Made by a program: the position numbers and the translations under genes
The notes under the pieces: model-generated
Seen by the model: the letters and a program-made list of their open reading frames with translations, nothing else
Told to the model about the DNA's origin: nothing
The model's database searches: none
Assembly (NCBI GenBank): GCA_021018995.1
Contig: CM037587.1
Coordinates: forward strand, 86,239,251-86,303,250
Source: Chloranthus sessilifolius
Taxonomy: Eukaryota; Streptophyta; Magnoliopsida; Chloranthales; Chloranthaceae
Direction: 5' to 3'
Length of the DNA stretch: 64,000 bases
In this document: in pieces, positions 57,781 to 64,000 of the stretch
Numbering within the stretch: the first letter of the stretch is position 1
Layout: each line of letters starts with the position of its first letter

Positions 57781-59020
57781 TGTCACTAGTTTAACTGAAG
57801 TTTGGAATATGCTAGAGGAAGGAAGCCCTGCTATAATGCCAGAAGACATGTCCACATTGAAGTCTTCTGTGGGCTTAGTGCAGCATTCTATTTGGAAACC
57901 TACATTGCTGCCCCTTCCTCAAACAAACAAAGCACCAATCCTGCCATCCATCCAACAAGCCCCTGATCTGGAACTCAAGAAGCTTCCAGAAACATTGAAA
58001 TATACTTTCCTTGAGAAAGATGAAAAATTTTCTATAATTATCTCCTCTTCTCTTACCAATGAGCAAGAGGAAGAATTACTAACAGTTTTGAGAAAGCACA
58101 AGAAGGCAATTGGCTGGACCATTGTTGATCTAGGAGGGATAGATGCATCAATCTATATGCATAGGATCCATTTGGAGGAGGGCTCAACACCCTCCAGGGA
58201 AATATAGAGGAAATTGAATCCTCACATGCAGGAAGTGGTCCTAAACGAAATCATTAAATTGCTGAATGTTGGGGTAATTTACCCCATTTCTGATTCTGAA
58301 TGGGTGGCACCTATCCAAGTGGTGCGAAACATAACAGCTTATCTGGCAACCGAGTGCGGAGTGAGACCAGCCAGGGAGACCACTGGCTGGAGAGTTTGCA
58401 TCGATTATCGAAAGCTCAACTCCAACACCAGAAAAGACCACTTCCCTCTCCCCTTTATTGATCAAAATTTGGATAAGTTGGTTGGGAAAGCTTTTTACTA
58501 TTTTCTTGATGGGTACTCAGGGTACAATCAGATCCCTATGCACCCTCTTGATCAAGAGAAAACTACATTTACTTGTCCTTTTGGCACCTTTGCTTACAGA
58601 AGGATGCCTTTTAGGCAGTGTAATGCCCCAGCCACCTTTCAGAGGTGTATGTATGCCATATTTTCTGATATGATTGACAAATTCTTGAAAATTTTTATGA
58701 ATGATTTTTCTTTGTTTGGGGACAGTTTTGGCCAATGTCTACAACAGCTCCACCTGGTCTTGCAAAGATGTGAGGAGACTAATTTGGTCTTAAGTTGGGA
58801 AAAGAGCCACTTCATGGTAACACAAGGTATTGTGTTGGGCCATGTAGTCTCTAAAGATGGAATTGAGGTGGACAAGGCCAAAGTTGACCTCATTGCAAAT
58901 TTGCCCCCTCCAAGAATAGTCAAAAAAATCAAATCTTTCCTTGGACATGCTAGATTCTACAGGAGGTTCATCAAAGACTTCAGCAAAATTTCTAAACCAT
59001 TGTGCCATCTGCTCTACTAG
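57781..59020 (+). pseudogene. Reverse transcriptase of element R
   Basis: After an N-terminal linker (L-R-K-H-K-K-A-I-G-W-T-I-V-D-L-G) and a TAG at 58205-58207 the frame is open from 58214 to 59020. It has W-R-V-C-I-D-Y-R-K-L-N, D-H-F-P-L-P-F-I-D-Q, motif A F-L-D-G-Y-S-G-Y-N-Q-I with its Asp intact, motif B as M-P-F-R-Q-C-N-A-P-A-T-F-Q-R where G-L is usual, and motif C F-M-N-D-F-S-L-F-G where the first catalytic Asp is Asn (58698-58703). Then G-I-V-L-G-H-V-V-S and F-L-G-H-A-R-F-Y-R-R-F. It would be inactive because of motif C alone. Confidence 0.88.
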
Positions 59021-59719
59021 GATGTGCCCTTTGACTTTTTTGCTGAATGTCTTGAGGCTTTTGAAACTTTGAAAATTTGCCTCACCTTTGCCCCTGTACT
59101 CCAAACACCTGACTATACACTGCCCTTTGAGTTGATGTGTGATGCATCCGACTTGGTAATAGGTGCTGTTTTGGGCCAGAGAAAAGATAAGCTGCCTGTG
59201 GTCATTGCCTATCTCAGGAAATCACTTGCTGAAGCTCAGTTGAATTATACCACAACTGAGAAAGAGCTTCTGGCAGTGGTTTTTTCTGTGGACAAATTTA
59301 GACCTTACCTACTTGGGTCTAAAACTGTAATCTTCACTGACCACTCAGCATTGAAGTACCTATTGTCCAAGAAGGATGCGAAGCCCAGGTTAATTAGATG
59401 GATACTCCTATTACAGGAGTTTGACATTGAAATCAAGGACAAAAAGGGTATAGAAAATGTGGTGGCTGACCACTTGTCCAGAATTGTGTTGGAAAAAGGT
59501 GTTGATGACCTTACTATAAATGATGTTTTCCCGGATGAACAATTGTTTGCCATCCAATCCTTAGTTCCTTGGTATACACACATTGTCAATTATCTAATTA
59601 TAGGCAAGATTCCTGCCCATTTGACCAAAATGGACAAAGAACTATTTTTCTCACAGGTCAAATTCTTTTTCTGGGAAGAACCTTGCTTATACAAGTATTG
59701 TGCAGACCAAATCATCTGA
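59021..59719 (+). pseudogene. RNase H of element R
   Basis: Nearly intact. It follows RT after one TAG (59018-59020). [36 protein letters not shown] and V-A-D-H-L-S-R-I carry the four acidic residues of the family. Only one RNase H is present, as expected for Athila and unlike M. The linker to integrase ends with a TGA at 59717. Confidence 0.85.
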
Positions 59720-60863
59720 AAATGTATTCCAAAAAGTGATGTCAGCAGTATTCTGGCCATGTGCCATGAAAATGCTTGTGGAGGGCACTTTAGTGGAAGA
59801 AAAATAGCGAACAAAATCTTACAGTGTGGGTTCTATTAGCCTTCTTTATTCAGAGATGCCAATACACACTGCAGGACCTTTGAAAGATGTCAAAAATTAG
59901 GAGGGCTGTCTAAAAGAAACTCAATGCCTTTGCAGCCCATCCTTGTTGTGGAACCGTTTGATGTCTGGGGTATTGACTTCATGGGTCCCTTTCCTCCTTC
60001 AAATGGTTATCATTTCATCTTAGTGGCAGTGGATTATGTTTCAAAATGGGTAGAAGCCATTGCCACAAGAACTAATGATAATCAGGTTATCCTCAAGTTT
60101 ATAAAGTAGAATATCTTCTCAAGATTTGGCACCCCTAGAGCCATTATCAGTGATGAGGGTAGCCATTTCTGCAACAGAAATTTCGAGAGCTTGCTCAGGA
60201 AATATTCTCTCACACATAGAATTGTTACTCCCTACCACCTATAAACCAGTGGGCAAGTTGAAATTCTAATAGGGAGATCAAGCACATCCTTAAGAAGACT
60301 GTGAGGATTGACAGGAAGGACTGGGCTGAAAAGCTTAATGATGCACTGTGGGCTTATAGGACTTCCTATAAGACTCCAATTGGTATGTCCCCTTTCAGAC
60401 TGGTTTATGGCAAGGCTTGTCATCTCCCAGTAGAGTTAGAACACAGGGCCTATTGGGCCATTAAACATTTAAATCTAGACCTAACTTCTGCTGGTCATCA
60501 TAGGTTGTTGCAGCTGTCAGAATTGGATGAGCTAAGGATGGATGCATATGCCAATGCCCAGATCTACACAAGGAAAGGTCTAAATCTTTTTTTGACAAGG
60601 GACTATTGAGAAAGAGCTTCATAGTTGGTGACAAGGTTTGGTTGTTTAACTCCAAACTTAAAATTTTTCCTGACAAGTTGAAATCCAGATGGGAAGGTCC
60701 CTACATTGTCATGCATGTTTCCCCATCCGGTGCTGTGAAAATCAAGGATCCCAAGTCTGGGAAAACCTTGAAGGTGAATGGTCAGAGGATTAAGCCTTGT
60801 TTTGAAAAACCTGGTGAACCCATGGACACCATTCACTTTCAAGGGGATCCTTCATTAAACTGA
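59720..60863 (+). pseudogene. Integrase of element R
   Basis: HHCC-like region C-H-E-N-A-C-G-G-H-F with R-T-F-E-R-C-Q-K (59758-59898) interrupted by a TAG. The core has W-G-I-D-F-M-G-P-F (first Asp, about 59961), I-I-S-D-E-G-S-H-F (second Asp, about 60140) and G-Q-V-E (Glu, about 60250), so the DDE set is recognisable. A frameshift follows within a few codons of the Glu, then [13 protein letters not shown] and F-R-L-V-Y-G-K. Stops at 60107 and 60240. The C-terminal part is a separate frame (60606-60863): V-G-D-K-V-W-L-F, W-E-G-P-Y-I-V. It ends at 60861-60863. Confidence 0.85.
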
Positions 60864-61913
60864 TCCACAGGTGTGTCAATATTGTATCATATGTACTTTG
60901 GTTTTGTTAGATTTATCTTGCTTTCTTTTGTTCAAATTCCCTAGGAAATTTTAGTGGCCCCACTTGAATCTGGACCTGTCTGGTTTGAATTTTTTATACT
61001 TGGTGTAATGATTACTTCTCTTAGATTGATTGTTTTTTATTAAATGCATAATGTGGGTTGGTATTTTTGTTGTCTTTGCTTGAATGATTGATTGTAATGT
61101 GCCTAGAGGTACCCATGATGAGAGCCAGGCTTAGGATCCAGCCACAACACAAATGGAAAGGGCAGAACTGAGAGCACATGCTCTATGTTTACTACTTTGC
61201 TGTCGTTGGGTTCAAAAGGAGGCCTGGGAGACTCTCGCACAGTTCACATAGAACCATTCAATAGCTGTCGTGAGATTCAAGTACACCTGAGAACCTCTCC
61301 CGCGATCCAAATAAGCATTTCACTAGCTGTCGCGAGGTTCAGTAGGAAGCCTGGTAGACTCTCGTGCAATTCAAAAAGAATACTTCATTAGTTGCTGTGA
61401 GGTTCAAAGGCTGTCGCGAGATTCAATGTGAACCTCAACTTTTTACGTAATCCAAATGGAGACCTGGGAGCCGCTCGCAAAATTCACATGGAATTCTTCA
61501 CATACTATCGCGCACTCTAAGGTCAATCTAGGAGATTGTCGCCCAATCCAAGTTGAATAGCACCTTCGCTAAGTTCATTTCCAATTCTGTGACCAGATTT
61601 TTCCAAAGCGCGCCAAGCTTCATGATAAGTATTTTAACCCCGCTTTTGTCTCCATTTCCAATACTCTCTTCCTTCTTCACCCTGCGAAACCCTAACTTCC
61701 GGCGCTCTTCTACCTCTCTCCTCCAGCATCCATCTACAACCTATCATTCACACCAGGAATCTATAGATTTGTTCCTAGCATCACCCCCATCTATTGCCCT
61801 CTGCTCAGAGATCTCGCGGTGCCCTGTGCAACAGATCGAACCAAACTCTAGAATTTTAGGGTTGGCACTCAGATCTCAATCTCACTTTCTCATCTTTCAA
61901 GATAGAATTTGGA
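60864..61913 (+). other. Non-coding region between pol and ORF2 of R
   Basis: No supported gene. The first 330 bp are T-rich; 61198-61552 is a motif cluster; 61553-61913 is pyrimidine-rich and probably the untranslated leader of ORF2. Confidence 0.6.
61198..61552 (+). repeat. TCGCGAGATTC-type motif cluster upstream of ORF2 of R
   Basis: About ten degenerate copies of GCTGTCGCGAGATTCAA or CTCTCGCACAGTTCA, alternating and spaced by roughly 30-40 bp. They are of the same kind as in the LTR of R (52690-53220). Position corresponds to the cluster at 33817 in P. Confidence 0.75.
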
Positions 61914-63566
61914 ATGGCCCCCAAGAGTGCACCAAAGGAGAGGGGCAAGGGTAAGGCCCCTGTTGAGACCACTCCTAAGAAGGCCAAGACTTTAAAGGCA
62001 CCTAAAAAAGGGAAGGAAGTGGTTGAGGAGGTGGAGGAGCCAATCCCTGAGTTTTCTACTCCTTCAGAGCTTATGGCTTCAATCCCCTTGGAGCCTGAAA
62101 CTGCTTTTCACCTGCCATTCTTTGAGGAGCCTCTCTCTGCCCCTGCCATTAAATTCATGAGCAAGGCTGGCCCGACACCCTTGCTGAGAGGAATTCCAGC
62201 ACTAGCCTACCCTAGGCTAGTGCAACTATTTTATCAGCACATCAGGGTCAAAAAAGATAAGGATGGACAAGTATGCTTGCTGGTACTGATTGACAATTTT
62301 GAGATGTTAGTGTGCCCCAAAGTGATTGTAGAAGTATTGGGCATCCCAGTCGCATTCGACCCTAGCTGTGGATATGGCCCCTCCTGAGTGCCTTAATTGA
62401 TACAATTACAAGGGCTTTGACTAGAGGATTAAAGGTCTCAGGGGATTCAATCAGAAGAAGAGAGTTGGAGCCTGAACTCCTGTTCATCGACCAAGTCTTG
62501 AGAAAGAACATTTACAGCTCAGGACATCGCAGGAGAGGAGAGCTCCCATTGCGGATGCTGTCTATTCTTTCTCTCTAGGCCATGGCTTCCATGCTGCCTG
62601 GCTCATCTTTGAGGCAATGAAAGACCTGGTGGAGAAGTTAGGGCAGAACAAGAAGCCTCACACACTCCCCTATGCCAGAGTTATTACCAAGCAACTTTTG
62701 AAAGGGGGTACAAGATAGCAAAAACAAAGGGGACTAGCACCCTTGCCCCTACTACTTTTGCCAAGAGGTAATGGGGAATCAACAGGAGCCTCATGGAGGC
62801 CCAGAAGAAGAAGAAAGCTGAGGCTCAAGCCCCTCCCAAGCAAGCTGCTGAGGAAGCTGTCCCAAGGTCTACCCCTGCTACCAAAGAAGTGCTTCCAGAG
62901 CCTGTCATGACCACCACTGCTGTAGCAGCCACCTCAGCCACCCCACTCTCTGTCTGCATGCTAGACCCTGAGCCTAAAGCTACTCCAGAGCCAACTGCCC
63001 AGTCTGAGGAGGCACAACCAAAGATCCAGCTAGATAAAGGGAAGGTCCCTGCTGCCCCTCATTCATCACCTCCTACAGAGCAGCCCCCACCTACTCAAAC
63101 CCCTGTTGCATATCCAACTGAGCAAACTTATCCTAAACAGAGGAAAGTCACTACTAAGAGGACTGCTTACACAGCAGCCTCTATAAAAATTGGCAAAGAG
63201 CCAACTGCCCAGTCTGAGGAGGCAAAACCCCCTGGCCAGCCTGAACCCAAAGCCAAAGGGAAGTCCCCAGTGGCCCCCACTGAGGAAGACAAAGGAAAAT
63301 CTCCTATGGTCCCTCCTAAACCCAAAACCAGAAAGATGAGGGTGAGGGCACCAAAAGTTCCTACTGCCCAGAAACCACCAGCCCAGCCAAAGAAACCAAG
63401 GCAGCCTAGGAAAAAGACTCTAGCTGAGAGTAAAGCTAAGAAGAAAAAGAGTCCAACTGCGAAGCAAGCACGGAAAAAAGAGGACAAAGCTGCCCTTAGG
63501 AAACTTGCTCAAAAGATGGGCTGGGACTGGTTCACAGATTTAGATTCAGATTCCTCCTCCTCTTAG
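61914..63566 (+). pseudogene. ORF2 (Athila-type extra protein) of element R
   Basis: ATG at 61914 (M-A-P-K-S-A-P-K-E-R-G-K-G-K). A Lys-rich N-terminus of about 40 residues is followed by a conserved region with T-P-S-E-L-M-A-S-I-P-L-E-P-E, Y-P-R-L-V-Q-L-F-Y-Q-H-I and V-L-G-I-P-V-A-F, of the Transposase_32/Athila ORF2 type. TGA at 62385 and frame changes up to 62790 (R-K-N-I-Y-S-S-G, L-P-Y-A-R-V-I-T-K-Q-L). The C-terminal third (62793-63566) is open: Pro/Ala/Lys-rich with repeated T-A-Q-S-E-E-A, very basic, ending G-W-D-W-F-T-D-L-D-S-D-S and Ser run. The basic composition suits a nucleic-acid or chromatin-binding role; no function is known. Confidence 0.75.
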
Positions 63567-64000
63567 AACCTAGATTGTAGATTAGGCTTTTCGTGCCTTT
63601 GCACTTCTTTTCTAGTTATTGTAATTACAATTGTACATGTTTTTCCAAGTTAATAGAATTTTTCATTTTTTTTGTATATTGATTTATGTGCCATATCTGT
63701 TTTGTGTGCTTGTTTAATTTTTTTTAATTTAGTCTTCATATTGTTCAATTTTTTCAGTAACATGGGAGATGAATTTAGGGAGGCTATTCTCATTTGCAAT
63801 AGGAATCCATGGGAAGGGTAGATGTAGATGGCAACTGAGTGGATGGATGACATTGTGCAAGTACAGACCCCAGCACAAATGGTGCGCAGAGGTCGAGTGT
63901 TGATCTCGATCAAGGGATTAAAATGGACACATTTTCATAATCGTGGGCCATGTCAGAGCTTGCTCGCAGAGTCATGAGCACGCGCAAAGCAGAATTCCAC
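63567..64000 (+). other. Start of the 3' non-coding region of R
   Basis: 434 bp, T-rich then mixed, without a supported gene. A TCG-type motif (CTTGCTCGCAGAGTC, CACGCGCAAAGC) appears at about 63960-63990. The 3' LTR is not reached. Confidence 0.5.

Larger units (their letters stand above)
52458..64000 (+). mobile_element. Athila-like element R (5' LTR to ORF2, leaves window)
   Basis: The element is inserted into the RT of Q. Order: LTR 52458-54911, primer site 54918, gag from 55233, protease, RT, RNase H, integrase to 60863, TCG-motif cluster, ORF2 61914-63566, 3' non-coding start. No 3' LTR appears before 64000. The candidate 5' target sequence is GGCAC (52453-52457); the partner is outside the window. 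It has fewer breaks than the others, so it is probably the youngest large element here. Confidence 0.88.

Noticed and set aside
61553..61913. Plus-strand ORF before ORF2 of R
   Set aside because: Pyrimidine-rich leader sequence, overlapping the ORF2 start in another frame and without a counterpart in P.
1..64000. Host genes, tRNA, rRNA or organellar insertions
   Set aside because: All longer conserved frames belong to gag, pol or element accessory ORFs; no tRNA cloverleaf or rRNA block was recognised by eye.

Overview
This window is plant nuclear DNA, almost certainly from a flowering plant with a large, repeat-rich genome. I see no ordinary host gene, no rRNA or tRNA gene and no CRISPR array. 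Essentially every base can be assigned to nested Ty3/gypsy LTR retrotransposons of two lineages. One is Tat/Ogre-like: LTRs start TGTAGACACC, the primer site is of the TGGCGACTC type, and pol has a second RNase H. The other is Athila-like: the primer site is of the TGGCGCCGTTGCC type, and an extra ORF lies downstream of pol. The species cannot be named from this sequence.

Layout. (1) 1-3014: remnant of an old Athila-like element, A0 (3' internal region, one LTR, primer site, start of gag). (2) 3015-8707 and 29719-33656: a plus-oriented Tat element, N. It has a 5' LTR and gag, but pol is missing, and a pair of genes lies antisense to it on the minus strand. (3) 8708-29718: a complete 21.0-kb minus-oriented Tat element, M, inserted into one of N's antisense genes. 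M has two LTRs, a PPT, a PBS, gag, protease, RT, RNase H, second RNase H, integrase, and the same two antisense genes on the plus strand. Its target-site duplication is CATCG/TATCG. (4) 33657-52457: a second Athila-like family inserted into N's PMD gene. It has an LTR start, no gag-pol, an ORF2 (split by a 2.4-kb solo LTR with a perfect GCTAC duplication), a 3' region, then an LTR blown up to 8.35 kb by five tandem 1.6-kb units, then a second internal region Q (gag, protease, start of RT). (5) 52458-64000: a younger Athila-like element R inserted into Q's RT. It runs from its 5' LTR through gag-pol and ORF2 and leaves the window before its 3' LTR.

How the parts relate. All coding regions carry stops or frameshifts, so these are decayed copies, but pairs of copies (M and N; Q and R; P and R) allow the ancestral design to be read. 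Two features stand out. First, the Tat elements carry two cargo genes antisense to gag-pol: one with a plant-mobile-domain (PMD) and several GT-AG introns, one DUF7745-like with a coiled-coil tail. Second, each family has its own short, CG-containing, often palindromic motif, clustered in the LTR upstream of the TATA box and again beside the accessory genes. In Tat the same imperfect palindrome also occurs in the gag leader and upstream of both antisense genes. In Athila the motif of each family recurs just upstream of ORF2. This suggests, but does not prove, that the accessory proteins and the clusters form self-encoded regulatory circuits.
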